From Bradyrhizobium sp. 200 (lineage in GTDB: Bacteria; Pseudomonadota; Alphaproteobacteria; Rhizobiales; Xanthobacteraceae): a stretch of DNA of 64,000 nt. Positions 8,722-16,862 of this stretch are shown piece after piece. Within the stretch, counting starts at the first letter, position 1. Each line of letters begins with the position of its first letter. The notes beneath the pieces are model-generated. The model did not search any database. It was not told where the DNA came from and saw nothing but the letters and a program-made list of their open reading frames with translations. The DNA lies in the NCBI RefSeq assembly GCF_023100945.1, contig NZ_CP064689.1, positions 8,166,001 through 8,230,000 of the forward strand, read 5' to 3'. The position numbers and the translations under genes were made by a program.

Positions 8722-9519
8722 TTGAACGACGCTGGTGGCACAACTCTACTCCTGAGCTCCGAAGATGTTCCTCCGGTCCACGAATACAATGCAGCAGGCC
8801 GCTCGCCGTTTCTGCTCACATGTGACCATTACGGACGGCTGATTCCGCGCGGGCTCGGCGATCTCGGCCTGCCCGAGAGCGAGCTGACGCGCCATATCGC
8901 CTGGGACATCGGCATTGCCGGCGTCGCGGAGGCGCTCTCAAAGCATCTCGACGCCCATCTGATCGTGCAGCGCTACTCGCGGCTCGTCATCGACTGCAAC
9001 CGCCCGCCCGATGTCGCAAGCTCGATCCCGCGCATCAGCGAAGCGACGACGATACCGGCCAATGAAGGCATTTCACGCGAGGCGGCCGGGATGCGGCGCG
9101 CGCAGATCTTCGATCCCTACCACCGGCGCATCGACGAGATCATCGACCAGCGCGGCAGCGCAGCCATGCCGACGGTGCTGGTGTCGCTGCACAGTTTTAC
9201 GCCCGTCTATGCCGGCATCGCGCGGCCCTGGCACATCGGCACGCTCTATCACCGCGACCCGCATCTGCCGCCGCTGCTGCTGAAGCTGCTGCGCGCCGAG
9301 GGCGATCTCGTGGTCGGCGACAACGAGCCCTATGCGGTCAGCGACGAGACCGACTACACCATCCCAGTGCACGGCGAGGCGCGCGGGTTGATGAATACAG
9401 GAATCGAAATCCGCCAGGATCTGATTTCCGATCAGGCGGGCGAGACGGCGTGGGCGGAGCGGCTGGCGCGGATCCTTGGCGAGATTGAAGTCACGCTGCG
9501 TCAGCGGCAGTTGATTTAG
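8722..9519 (+). CDS. N-formylglutamate amidohydrolase family protein
   Basis: 265 residues. The family hydrolyses N-formylglutamate to glutamate and formate, the last step of one histidine-degradation route, though many members are uncharacterised. Recognisable blocks: PFLLTCDHYGRLIP (metal-binding), RYSRLVIDCNRPP, SLHSFTPVY, GDNEPYAV, IPVHGEARGL, EIRQDL. No hut genes are adjacent, so the role in histidine use is unproved. Start choice: the only well-placed signal is aaggaaa (8710-8716) ahead of a TTG at 8722; no in-frame ATG occurs early. Confidence 0.85.
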   Translation: MNDAGGTTLLLSSEDVPPVHEYNAAGRSPFLLTCDHYGRLIPRGLGDLGLPESELTRHIAWDIGIAGVAEALSKHLDAHLIVQRYSRLVIDCNRPPDVASSIPRISEATTIPANEGISREAAGMRRAQIFDPYHRRIDEIIDQRGSAAMPTVLVSLHSFTPVYAGIARPWHIGTLYHRDPHLPPLLLKLLRAEGDLVVGDNEPYAVSDETDYTIPVHGEARGLMNTGIEIRQDLISDQAGETAWAERLARILGEIEVTLRQRQLI

Positions 9520-9594
9520 CTGCGATTGCTTTGACTGTTTGTGCTGCAGCAGCAGTCCGTAGAGGCTGCCGCAGGCTTGAGCGCGCCCGCGGAT

Positions 9595-10212
9595 TTACTT
9601 TGCCCGCGTCAGCGCCAGCCAGATGCCGCCGCCGATCATGAAGCCGCCGGAGATGCGCGACAGCAACCGGGTGCGCTGCTTGGAGAAAAACAGCCGCGCC
9701 CGGCCGGCGAGCAGCGCGTAGACCGCATCGGTCGAGGCGGCGATCACCATGAAGGTGATGCCGAGCAGCGCCACCTGCGGGAGGTGGTCCTTCTCCATGT
9801 CCATGAACTGCGGAATGAACGCACCGAAGAACACCAGCACTTTCGGGTTGGAGAGCAGCACCAGAAATCCCTGCAGGAAGAAACCGCCGCGCGGCGGAGG
9901 CGGCGGTTCATCGGCGTTGATACCCTCGACCGGCGAACGGATCAGCTTGATGCCGAGCCAGATCAGGTAGGCCGCACCTGCAAAGCGCACCCAGTCGAAC
10001 CAGTAGCCCATGGTCGCCATCAGCGACGTCAGGCCGACCGCGACGATGCCGATCACGATCGCAAGCCCGGCCTGTGCGCCGGCGCAATTGATCAGCGCCG
10101 CGCGGGTGCCGTGCCGCAGCCCGTTGGCGATCAACAGCGTCACCACCGGACCCGGCAACAGCGCCAGCGCAATGCAGGCGGCGACAAAGGCGAGATAGGC
10201 TTGAAGGGACAT
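9595..10212 (-). CDS. LysE/RhtB family amino-acid exporter
   Basis: 205 residues with about six hydrophobic segments, starting MSLQAYLAFVAACIALALLPGPVV; the GPVVTLLIANGLRHG block is the family signature after helix 1. LysE/RhtB proteins export amino acids or their analogues across the inner membrane; the substrate cannot be read from sequence. The start at 10212 is supported by ccggag about 8 bases upstream; an extension beginning about 66 bases further upstream lacks membrane character. Divergent from the ArsR gene at 10309. Confidence 0.88.
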   Translation of the reverse strand: MSLQAYLAFVAACIALALLPGPVVTLLIANGLRHGTRAALINCAGAQAGLAIVIGIVAVGLTSLMATMGYWFDWVRFAGAAYLIWLGIKLIRSPVEGINADEPPPPPRGGFFLQGFLVLLSNPKVLVFFGAFIPQFMDMEKDHLPQVALLGITFMVIAASTDAVYALLAGRARLFFSKQRTRLLSRISGGFMIGGGIWLALTRAK

Positions 10213-10271
10213 GGGGAACTCCGGCGGAAGGACGTTCCGCTCATTATGCATGGTCGCGCACAAAACTCCAA

Positions 10272-10301
10272 TTGACATGCAACCTTTTGGTTGCCTATTA
10301 T
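10272..10301 (+). promoter_or_regulatory. Promoter with palindromic operator for the ArsR-SRPBCC operon
   Basis: TTGACA (10272-10277) and TATTAT (10296-10301) are spaced by 18 bp. The spacer holds a perfect 6-4-6 palindrome gcaaccttttggttgc (10279-10294), placed to be blocked by the dimeric ArsR protein encoded just downstream. Predicted transcription starts about 6-7 bases after the -10, at or next to the ATG (10309), so the mRNA may be leaderless. Seen: the motifs; inferred: their use. Confidence 0.7.
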
Positions 10302-10308
10302 CTCACCC

Positions 10309-10623
10309 ATGGATGAAGTCTTCAAAGCGCTTGCCGATGCATCCCGTCGCTCGCTGCTGGACAGGCTTCACGCCAGAAACGGACAGACGCTGAACGAGCT
10401 CTGCGACGGCCTCGCCATGACGCGGCAGGCGGTCACAAAACACCTTGGGATTCTCGAAGCGGCCAACCTCGTCACCACTATCAGGCACGGCCGCGAGAAG
10501 CTGCACTACCTCAATCCGGTTCCGATCCATCAGATCGGCGAACGCTGGATCAAGAAATTCGACCGCGGGAAACTTGCCGCGCTCAGCGAGTTGAAACGAC
10601 AGTTGGAGAAGCGTGATGAGTAA
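10309..10623 (+). CDS. ArsR-family transcriptional regulator
   Basis: 104 residues, a winged-helix protein: MDEVFKALADASRRSLLDRL, then a recognition helix in MTRQAVTKHLGILEAANLV and wing RHGREKLHYLNP. There are no cysteine pairs typical of metal sensors, so it belongs to the group that sits upstream of SRPBCC (AHSA1) genes. It heads a three-gene operon and its own promoter carries a matching palindrome, so it likely represses itself. The frame is open five codons further to a TTG at 10291, but the ATG at 10309 fits the family start and the promoter position. Confidence 0.92.
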   Translation: MDEVFKALADASRRSLLDRLHARNGQTLNELCDGLAMTRQAVTKHLGILEAANLVTTIRHGREKLHYLNPVPIHQIGERWIKKFDRGKLAALSELKRQLEKRDE

Positions 10624-11083
10624 GCCTGAATTCGTCTATGTCACCTATATCGAGACCACGCCGGAGAAATTGTGGGAGGCGCTGACGTCCGGCGCGTTCT
10701 CCAAACGCTATTGGTTCGGCACCGAGCTGAAATCCGACTGGAAGGTCGGCTCGCCGCTGGCGCTGGTGATGGACGGCACCACGACCGATACCGGGGAGAT
10801 TCTCGAGGCCGATCGGCCGCGGCGGCTCTCCTACACCTTCAAGCATGTGACCAACGAGGCGTACCGCAACGAGAAGCCTTCGAAGGTCGTGTTCAATATC
10901 GAGCAACACGGCAACTTCGTGAAGCTGACGCTCACGCATGAAGGCTTTGCAGAGGGCAGCAAGCTGTTGGACGGCATCTCCAAGGGATGGCCGGCCATTA
11001 TGTCCAGCCTCAAGAGCTTGCTGGAATCCGGAACCGCGCTGGAAATTCCCGTTTCCGCGCTCGGCATCGAGGGCGTGTCATGA
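10616..11083 (+). CDS. SRPBCC (AHSA1-like) domain protein
   Basis: 155 residues. SRPBCC (START/Bet v1-like) proteins form a deep hydrophobic cavity for small ligands; this one resembles the ATPase-activator-type AHSA1 branch. Key stretches are YVTYIETTPEKLWEALTSGAF, a central beta sheet and the C-terminal helix GWPAIMSSLKSLLESG. The ATG (10616) lies inside the end of the ArsR gene (8-bp overlap), and a GTG sits immediately before it. Its stop overlaps the next ATG (ATGA). Substrate and ligand unknown. Confidence 0.88.
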   Translation: MSKPEFVYVTYIETTPEKLWEALTSGAFSKRYWFGTELKSDWKVGSPLALVMDGTTTDTGEILEADRPRRLSYTFKHVTNEAYRNEKPSKVVFNIEQHGNFVKLTLTHEGFAEGSKLLDGISKGWPAIMSSLKSLLESGTALEIPVSALGIEGVS

Positions 11084-11592
11084 ACATTGAGAATTTCAAG
11101 CCCGCCATTGTCTACACCATCTACATCGCCTCCACGCCCGAGAAGGTGTGGGAGGCGCTGACCAGCGCCGAATTCAGCCGCAAGTATTTTTCCGGCCATG
11201 CGGTCGAAGTCGACCAGAGGATCGGCGGCGCCTTCATCATGCGTACGCCGGACGGCGCCTTGCATATTTCGGGCGAGGTGATCGAATGCGAACCCGCAAA
11301 GAAGCTCACCGTCACCTTCAACGTCAACTGGCCGGCGCTGGTGGAAAAGCTCGGGCCGACGCTCGTCACCTACGAGATCGAGCAGGCCGGCGACGTAGTC
11401 AAGCTGACGATGCTGCAGTCGCACGACCGCGACATCAGCGACGACATCCTGTCCGGTGGCCGCACGGGTTGGCCGGCGATCCTCTCCAGCCTGAAGAGTC
11501 TGCTGGAAACCGGCCACGCGCTGACGATCAAGATGCAGCCGCCGGAACGCATGCTGGCCGCGCTGAAGGAGCTGGGCATCGGGACGCCGTAG
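11080..11592 (+). CDS. SRPBCC (AHSA1-like) domain protein, paralogue
   Basis: 170 residues, related to the preceding gene (YTIYIASTPEKVWEALTSAEF; GWPAILSSLKSLLETG), indicating tandem duplication followed by divergence. It starts in an ATGA overlap with the stop of the first copy, so translation is coupled. Together with ArsR this is a compact, self-regulated operon; the signal it senses is not evident from the sequence. Confidence 0.87.
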   Translation: MNIENFKPAIVYTIYIASTPEKVWEALTSAEFSRKYFSGHAVEVDQRIGGAFIMRTPDGALHISGEVIECEPAKKLTVTFNVNWPALVEKLGPTLVTYEIEQAGDVVKLTMLQSHDRDISDDILSGGRTGWPAILSSLKSLLETGHALTIKMQPPERMLAALKELGIGTP

Positions 11593-11657
11593 TCATCGTC
11601 GTCCCTGCGAAAGCACGGACCCATACTCATAGACTCGCGTTATTGGGCCGTAGGTCC

Positions 11658-11740
11658 GTAGCCCGGATGGAGCGAAGCGCAATCCGGGACCGTTCACACG
11701 CCGCACTTTCCCGGATTTCGCTTCGCTCCATCCGAGCTAC
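11658..11740. repeat. Palindromic intergenic repeat, family E
   Basis: gtagcccggatggagcgaag ... cttcgctccatccgagctac forms a long hairpin. A fragment of the family D repeat (gtcgtccctgcgaaagca) sits just before it at about 11600-11617. A second copy of E is at 16283. Lies downstream of the SRPBCC operon. Confidence 0.85.
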
Positions 11741-11864
11741 GAACTGGGCATCGGGACACTTAGTAGTCGCCGCCCTAGCCGCTCCTCGCAAGTGGACAGC
11801 GAAATTGTCTGATTGAAGCGCGGAACGCCTGCGCACCCGGCTATTGCTAGCACGACATTCCACT

Positions 11865-11955
11865 CGTCATACGCGGGCTTGACCCGCGTATCCATCACTC
11901 TTCAAAAGCATCTTGCGAAGAAAGATGGATTGCCGGGTCAGGCCCGGCAATGACG
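11865..11955. repeat. Palindromic intergenic repeat, family B
   Basis: cgtcatacgcgggcttgacc ... gtcaggcccggcaatgacg: outer arms match, each carrying its own smaller stem (gcgggcttgacccgc). The B element lies at the convergent ends of the SRPBCC operon and the acyl-CoA synthetase gene. Compare 13605. Confidence 0.8.
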
Positions 11956-11966
11956 ATCTGCGCCCC

Positions 11967-13577
11967 CTACCCCAGCGCACGCAGCTCCCGCCGCAACACC
12001 TTGCCCGTCGCCGTCATCGGCAGCGTGTCGGCGAACTGCACGAAGCGCGGGTATTCGTGGGCGGCGAGCTGCACCTTGACGAATTCCTGGATCTCGCGCG
12101 CCAGTTCATCGCTCGCCGCAAAGCCGGGGCGCAGCACGATCCACGCCTTGATCGATTCGGTACGGATCGGATCGGGGATGCCGACCACGGCCGACATCGC
12201 CACCGCCGGATGCTTCATCAGCGTGTGCTCGATCTCCGAGGGACCGACGCGATAGCCGGCGGTCGTGATGACGTCGTCCTCGCGGCTGACGTACCAGAAA
12301 TAGCCATCCTCATCCTGCACGCCGAGATCGCCGGTCAGGAGGAATTCGCCGGCGTATTTTTTGGCGGTCGCTTCCGGGTTCTTCCAATATTCGATCATGG
12401 TGCACGGGCACGGCTGCCGCACGCCGATGATGCCACGCTGGCCGCGCGGCAGTTCCTCGCCTCTGTCGTTGACGATGCGAACGTCGAAGCCGGGCGTCGC
12501 CCGGCCCATCGCGCCGGGACGGATCGGAAACAGGTTCGAATTGCTGCCGATCACCAGATTGCATTCGGTCTGGCCGAACACTTCATGCGCATCGATGCCG
12601 AAGGTTTCGCGCACCCAGCCGAGCAATTCGCCGCCGAGCGATTCACCGCCCGTGAAGATGCTGCGCAGTTTCACGCCGTCATTCTTCACGCCGGCCTGCC
12701 GCATCAGTTTCAGCGCGGTCGGCGGCAGGAAGGTGTTGCGGATGCCGAGTTCGGCCATCATCGCCATCGCCGCCTGCGGTTCGAATTTGCGCGCGCGATG
12801 GCCGACCAGCGGAATGCCATGATACCAGAACGCCAGCAGGGCGTTGATCAGCCCGCCGATCCAGGCCCAGTCGGCCGGCGTCCACATCAGATCGCCCGGA
12901 CGGGGCAAGAAGTTGTGGCACATCTCGACATTCGGCAGATGGCCCAGCACGACGCGATGGGCATGCAGCGCGCCCTTTGGATTTCCTGTGGTGCCCGAGG
13001 TGTAGATGATCAAAGCGGGATCGTCGGCCGAAGTGTCGACCGTCGCGAAATCCGGCGATGCCGCCTCGAGCTGCGGCCAGAACGATTTCGTTCCGGCAGG
13101 CGCGCGATCGCCTATCACATAGATGTTTTCCAGCGCAGGAAGACGGTTGCGGATTTTCGCAAGCTTCTCCCAGCCGCTCTCGTCGGTGATGACAGCCTTG
13201 GCCTCGGAATTCGACAGGCGGAATTCCAGCGCGTCCTCGCCGAACAGCGCGAACAGCGGGATCGAGACCATGCCGGACCGGAACGCCGCGAGATGGGCGA
13301 TCGGCAGTTCGAGCGATTGCGGGAGAAACACCGCCACACGGTCGCCGCGCGAAAGGCGGTCGGCTTTCAGGACGTTGGCAAAGCGGCGCGAAGCTTCCGC
13401 GACCTCGTCGAACGAGGTGCGCGTGGTCGCGCCATTTTCATCGACATAGATCAACGCGAGACGGCCGGAGCCGTCCGCGTGACGGTCGCAGCACGCCGTC
13501 GCCATGTTGAAGCGCGCGGGAATGTCCCAGCGGAAATTGCGGTAGAGTTCGTCGTAGGTTGCGGCTTCGGTGAGCAT
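11967..13577 (-). CDS. Acyl-CoA synthetase / AMP-dependent ligase
   Basis: 536 residues from ATG at 13577. It forms an acyl-adenylate and then an acyl-CoA thioester. Motifs: P-loop-like IIYTSGTTGNPKGALHAH, FGQTECN, and the C-terminal core LTGDLGVQDEDGYFWYVSREDDVITTAGYRVGPSEIE with the catalytic lysine in GKVLRREL. Organisation resembles medium-chain or acetate-type ligases; chain length is uncertain. A longer reading back to 13631 begins MAGTSPAMTKK, which is simply the translated end of a family B repeat, and is rejected. Family B palindromes flank the gene on both sides. Confidence 0.92.
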   Translation of the reverse strand: MLTEAATYDELYRNFRWDIPARFNMATACCDRHADGSGRLALIYVDENGATTRTSFDEVAEASRRFANVLKADRLSRGDRVAVFLPQSLELPIAHLAAFRSGMVSIPLFALFGEDALEFRLSNSEAKAVITDESGWEKLAKIRNRLPALENIYVIGDRAPAGTKSFWPQLEAASPDFATVDTSADDPALIIYTSGTTGNPKGALHAHRVVLGHLPNVEMCHNFLPRPGDLMWTPADWAWIGGLINALLAFWYHGIPLVGHRARKFEPQAAMAMMAELGIRNTFLPPTALKLMRQAGVKNDGVKLRSIFTGGESLGGELLGWVRETFGIDAHEVFGQTECNLVIGSNSNLFPIRPGAMGRATPGFDVRIVNDRGEELPRGQRGIIGVRQPCPCTMIEYWKNPEATAKKYAGEFLLTGDLGVQDEDGYFWYVSREDDVITTAGYRVGPSEIEHTLMKHPAVAMSAVVGIPDPIRTESIKAWIVLRPGFAASDELAREIQEFVKVQLAAHEYPRFVQFADTLPMTATGKVLRRELRALG

Positions 13578-13604
13578 GGCCCTGGTCGTTATCCCTGACT
13601 TTTT

Positions 13605-13697
13605 CGTCATGGCCGGGCTTGTCCCGGCCATCCACGTTCTTGTTTGCTTGCCGCGAGTTTAGAGACGTGGATGCCCGGGACAAGCCCGGGCATGACG
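13605..13697. repeat. Palindromic intergenic repeat, family B
   Basis: cgtcatggccgggcttgtcc ... ggacaagcccgggcatgacg: long inverted arms of about 20 bp, with inner arms tccacgt/acgtgga. Between the acyl-CoA synthetase start and the end of the Rieske-FAD reductase gene. Confidence 0.88.
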
Positions 13698-13722
13698 TGG
13701 AGAGACATTTTGTGGCCCTGAC

Positions 13723-15249
13723 TTAGAACAATAGCGCCGTCTCCATCGCAAGCTCGGCCTCGAGACTTGCGACGTCGCGATAGATCGAGGCGACGGCGAG
13801 CACGCGGCCGCGGCTCTTGTACTGCAGCAGGCAATCCTTAGCTGCGATGTCGCCATCGACGGTGATCTCGTCCCATTTCTCGGCGTGGCCGACATAGTTG
13901 ATCGGCACATCGTAGTGCTGGCTCCAGAAGAACGGCACCGCATCGAACGGCTCGCGCTGCCCGAGCATGTTTCGCGCCGCGGTCTGGCCCTGACGCTCCG
14001 CCACAACCCAATGCTCGACCCGGATACTTTCACCGGAGTGCGGATCGGGCCAGCGTGCGATATCGCCTGCGGCGTAGATGCCGGGGACGCTGGTTCCCAA
14101 ATAGATATCGACGGTGACGCCCCGATCGATCGCCAGCCCCGCTTTCTCCGCCAATCCGAGACGGGGCCGGACGCCGACGCCGACCACCACGATGTCGGCC
14201 TCGATCGCGCCGCCGCTTTTGAGCGTCGCGCGCTTGCCGTCGATCGCCGTTACGGTGTCGCCGAGATGAAAGATGACGCCGTGCTCTTCATGCAGGGCGC
14301 GGACGAAGTCGCCCATCTCGGGTCCCAGCACGCGCTCCATCGGCCGCTGCTCCAGCCCGACGACATGGACCTCGACATTTCTGGCGCGCAGCGAAGCTGC
14401 GGCTTCGAGCCCGATAAAGCTCGCGCCGATCACGACCGCCCGCCGCGCGCCACCGGCCAGAGCAATGATCGCGCGGGAATCGGCCAGCGAGCGCAGCACA
14501 TGAACATGCGGCTGATCGATGCCCGGTATCGGCAGGCGCACCGGCTCGGCGCCAGTCGCCAGCAACAAGCGATCGTAGGGGATGGTCTCGCCGCCTGCGG
14601 TGACGACATGGCGTGCGTTAGTGTCAATGGACGTGACCTCGGTGTTGAGCCGCAGGTCGATTTTCGCCTCGGCGTAAAAATCATCCGGCCGCAGCGGCAG
14701 CCAGTCCTCCGGCGCGCTGCCGGCGAGATAGTCTTTTGACAGGTTCGGCCGGTCTACCGGCGCTGCGGCCTCGTTGCTGAGCATCACGATGCTGCCGCGA
14801 TAATCCTGCCGCCGCAGCATCTCGGCTGCGGCAAAGCCTGCCGCACCACCGCCGACGATTACGATCTGGCCGGGCGCGCCGATGGCACCCTTGACCCGTG
14901 GCTTGGGCTGTTCACGCTTTTCCCGAACGAAGATGCGACCGTCCTGCTGCTCGACCTTCCAGACCGCAATCGGACTGAGCGCCGGCGCGCGGGTGGCTTC
15001 GCCGGTGCGCAGATCGAAACAGGCGTGATGCCAGGGACAACGGATGTCCTCGCCGGTCACGAGGCCTTCGGCGAGCGGCCCGTGATAATGGCTGCAATGT
15101 GCGCCAATCGCAAAAATCTCCGGGCCCGACCGCACCAGCAATACTTCATCGTCGCCGACATGGCCAAGCAACATCTCATCTGCGAATTCGGACGGGGTTA
15201 TGCCCTTTGACAGATCGGGACCGGCGGGTGGCGCTGCTTGATCGGCCAT
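13723..15249 (-). CDS. Rieske [2Fe-2S] and FAD-dependent reductase fusion
   Basis: 508 residues. N-terminal Rieske domain (about 1-115) with cluster ligands Cys52-x-His54 and Cys71-PW-His74, then a pyridine-nucleotide-disulphide oxidoreductase with FAD site IVIVGGGAAGFAAAEMLRR, NAD site AVVIGASFIGLEAAASLR, and the second FAD motif IYAAGDIARW. The C-terminal reductase dimer domain is present. The layout is that of AIF-like/ferredoxin-NAD reductases with an attached Rieske domain, likely moving electrons from NAD(P)H to a Rieske or other partner. The partner is not in the window. Divergent from the PCMT-like gene. Confidence 0.9.
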   Translation of the reverse strand: MADQAAPPAGPDLSKGITPSEFADEMLLGHVGDDEVLLVRSGPEIFAIGAHCSHYHGPLAEGLVTGEDIRCPWHHACFDLRTGEATRAPALSPIAVWKVEQQDGRIFVREKREQPKPRVKGAIGAPGQIVIVGGGAAGFAAAEMLRRQDYRGSIVMLSNEAAAPVDRPNLSKDYLAGSAPEDWLPLRPDDFYAEAKIDLRLNTEVTSIDTNARHVVTAGGETIPYDRLLLATGAEPVRLPIPGIDQPHVHVLRSLADSRAIIALAGGARRAVVIGASFIGLEAAASLRARNVEVHVVGLEQRPMERVLGPEMGDFVRALHEEHGVIFHLGDTVTAIDGKRATLKSGGAIEADIVVVGVGVRPRLGLAEKAGLAIDRGVTVDIYLGTSVPGIYAAGDIARWPDPHSGESIRVEHWVVAERQGQTAARNMLGQREPFDAVPFFWSQHYDVPINYVGHAEKWDEITVDGDIAAKDCLLQYKSRGRVLAVASIYRDVASLEAELAMETALLF

Positions 15250-15543
15250 ATCTTCCTCCGCTCTCGTTGCGCGTCGTCATGCAGTGGTGCGACGCCTTGA
15301 TAATTGCGCCGACGCCCTGCGGTTCCACGGCGTCATTGATACGGCGTCATTGATGGTGTGTGCGGAGAGGTCAGCTTACCGGCCAGGTGCAGTCGTGGTA
15401 TCAAGGCTTGCTGGAGGACCGCCTGAACGCATTTGCGGTCATTCGCTGGACGCCGTATTTTCGCACAACGGCTGATCTGTCGAATCCTCTCGTTGCGCTC
15501 AAGCGGTCGACGCGAATCGTGGACCGACCGGAAATCGCACATC

Positions 15544-16278
15544 ATGAGGACCTTGCTGCTGCTGGTGCTTTCCATGGTTGCCAACGTGCGCGATGCGACC
15601 GCGCAGGACGCACAATGCGTCCGCGAACGAACCGCCATGGTCGAAACCATCAAGGACTACGCCCGTTCCCGCGCCGGTGTTCTGGGACAGCAGGGCTTTT
15701 CAGAGCGGGTCCTCGAGGCCATGGGGCAAGCGAAACGCCATCTGTTCATTCCCGAGCGATCTTGCTCGATCGCATACGCGGACAGGCCGATTCCGATCGG
15801 TCTCGGCCAGACCATATCGCAGCCGTTCATCGTGGCCTTGATGACGGAGTTGGCCGGGGTCGCGCCCGATCATGTCGTGCTCGAAATCGGTACGGGTTCG
15901 GGCTATCAGGCCGCGATCCTTGCGCACCTGGCGCGAAAGGTCTGCACCATCGAGATTATCCCGCAATTGGCCGAGGCCGCCACGAAAGCACTCAAAGACC
16001 TCGCCTATGACAACGTGAGCGTCAGGCTTGGCGACGGCTATGCCGGCTGGCCCGAATGCGGTCCTTTTGACGCTGTCGTGGTGACCGCCGCGCTCGGGCA
16101 GGTACCGCCGCCGCTGATCGAGCAGCTTAAAGTGGGCGGCAGGCTCGTCATGCCCGTGGGAGCCGATTACGGCACCCAGCACCTTACGGTCGTCGAGAAA
16201 ACCGCCCCTGACAAGACGACAACGCGCGCCGTCGTCCCCGTACGCTTCGTGCCCTTCATGCGTTCACCGAGCCGGTAG
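15544..16278 (+). CDS. Secreted protein-L-isoaspartate O-methyltransferase-like protein
   Basis: 244 residues. Family enzymes methylate isoaspartyl residues with S-adenosylmethionine. Motif I reads VLEIGTGSGYQAAILA, preceded by QTISQPFIVALMTELAG, both typical of PCMT. Unlike cytoplasmic Pcm this protein begins with a signal-peptide-like segment (MRTLLLLVLSMVANVRDATAQ), so it is predicted to be exported. Export of a SAM-dependent enzyme is odd, since SAM is cytosolic; either the N-terminus is a lipid or membrane anchor, the start is misread, or the fold has another role. A longer frame upstream exists but lacks clear coding character. A family E palindrome follows. Confidence 0.75.
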   Translation: MRTLLLLVLSMVANVRDATAQDAQCVRERTAMVETIKDYARSRAGVLGQQGFSERVLEAMGQAKRHLFIPERSCSIAYADRPIPIGLGQTISQPFIVALMTELAGVAPDHVVLEIGTGSGYQAAILAHLARKVCTIEIIPQLAEAATKALKDLAYDNVSVRLGDGYAGWPECGPFDAVVVTAALGQVPPPLIEQLKVGGRLVMPVGADYGTQHLTVVEKTAPDKTTTRAVVPVRFVPFMRSPSR

Positions 16279-16282
16279 CGCC

Positions 16283-16344
16283 GTAGCCCGGATGAAGCCA
16301 ACGGGGCGCGCATTCGCGCGACCCGTTGGCTCCATCCGGGCTAC
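16283..16344. repeat. Palindromic intergenic repeat, family E
   Basis: gtagcccggatgaagccaac ... gttggctccatccgggctac, nearly perfect, with inner arms gcgcgcattcgcgcg. It sits at the convergent ends of the PCMT-like and YqeY genes and would make a strong bidirectional hairpin. Confidence 0.88.
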
Positions 16345-16349
16345 CAACA

Positions 16350-16805
16350 TCACCCAGTCAGCGCTGCCTTCACCATGCCGCTGGCCTTGCCGAAATCCAT
16401 CTGGCCGGCGAATTTCGCGCGCAGCACGCCGATCACCTTGCCCATGTCCTTCATGCCGGCGGCACCGGTCTCGGCGATCGCGGCCGAGATCGCGGCCTTC
16501 ACCTCGTCGTCCGACATCTGCTTCGGCAGATAGGCGGAGATGATCGCGATCTCCTCGCGCTCCTGCGCGGCCAGCTCAGCGCGGCCGCCCTTGTCGTAGA
16601 GCTCGACCGATTCCTGGCGCTGCTTGATCATCTTCTGCAGCACGCCGAGCACGTCGGCATCGGAGAGCGGCGGCTTGCCCTGCCCTCGCGCCTCGATATC
16701 GGCGTTCTTGAGGGTCGAATTGACCATGCGCAGCGTGGAGAGCTTTCGCTCCTCCTTGGCCTTCATGGCGTCCTTGACCGCGTTGTTGATGGCGTCGCGC
16801 AGCAT
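16350..16805 (-). CDS. GatB/YqeY domain protein
   Basis: 151 residues starting MLRDAINNAVKDAMKAKEERKL; motifs TLRMVNSTLKNADIEARG and YLPKQMSDDEVKAAI are typical of YqeY. The family shares the tail fold of the tRNA amidotransferase B subunit; suggested roles are in tRNA-dependent amidation or binding, unproved. ATG at 16805 has aaaggtaag as ribosome site. It lies next to the carA region, a common arrangement in this group. Confidence 0.9.
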   Translation of the reverse strand: MLRDAINNAVKDAMKAKEERKLSTLRMVNSTLKNADIEARGQGKPPLSDADVLGVLQKMIKQRQESVELYDKGGRAELAAQEREEIAIISAYLPKQMSDDEVKAAISAAIAETGAAGMKDMGKVIGVLRAKFAGQMDFGKASGMVKAALTG

Positions 16806-16862
16806 GGTCTTACCTTTCGAATTTTCAGGCTCTGATCTAGGCGGTTCGCGGCGCTGAAACAA

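Noticed and set aside
11913..13598. 561-residue frame opposite the acyl-CoA synthetase
   Set aside because: Shadow frame; the reverse strand carries all AMP-binding motifs.
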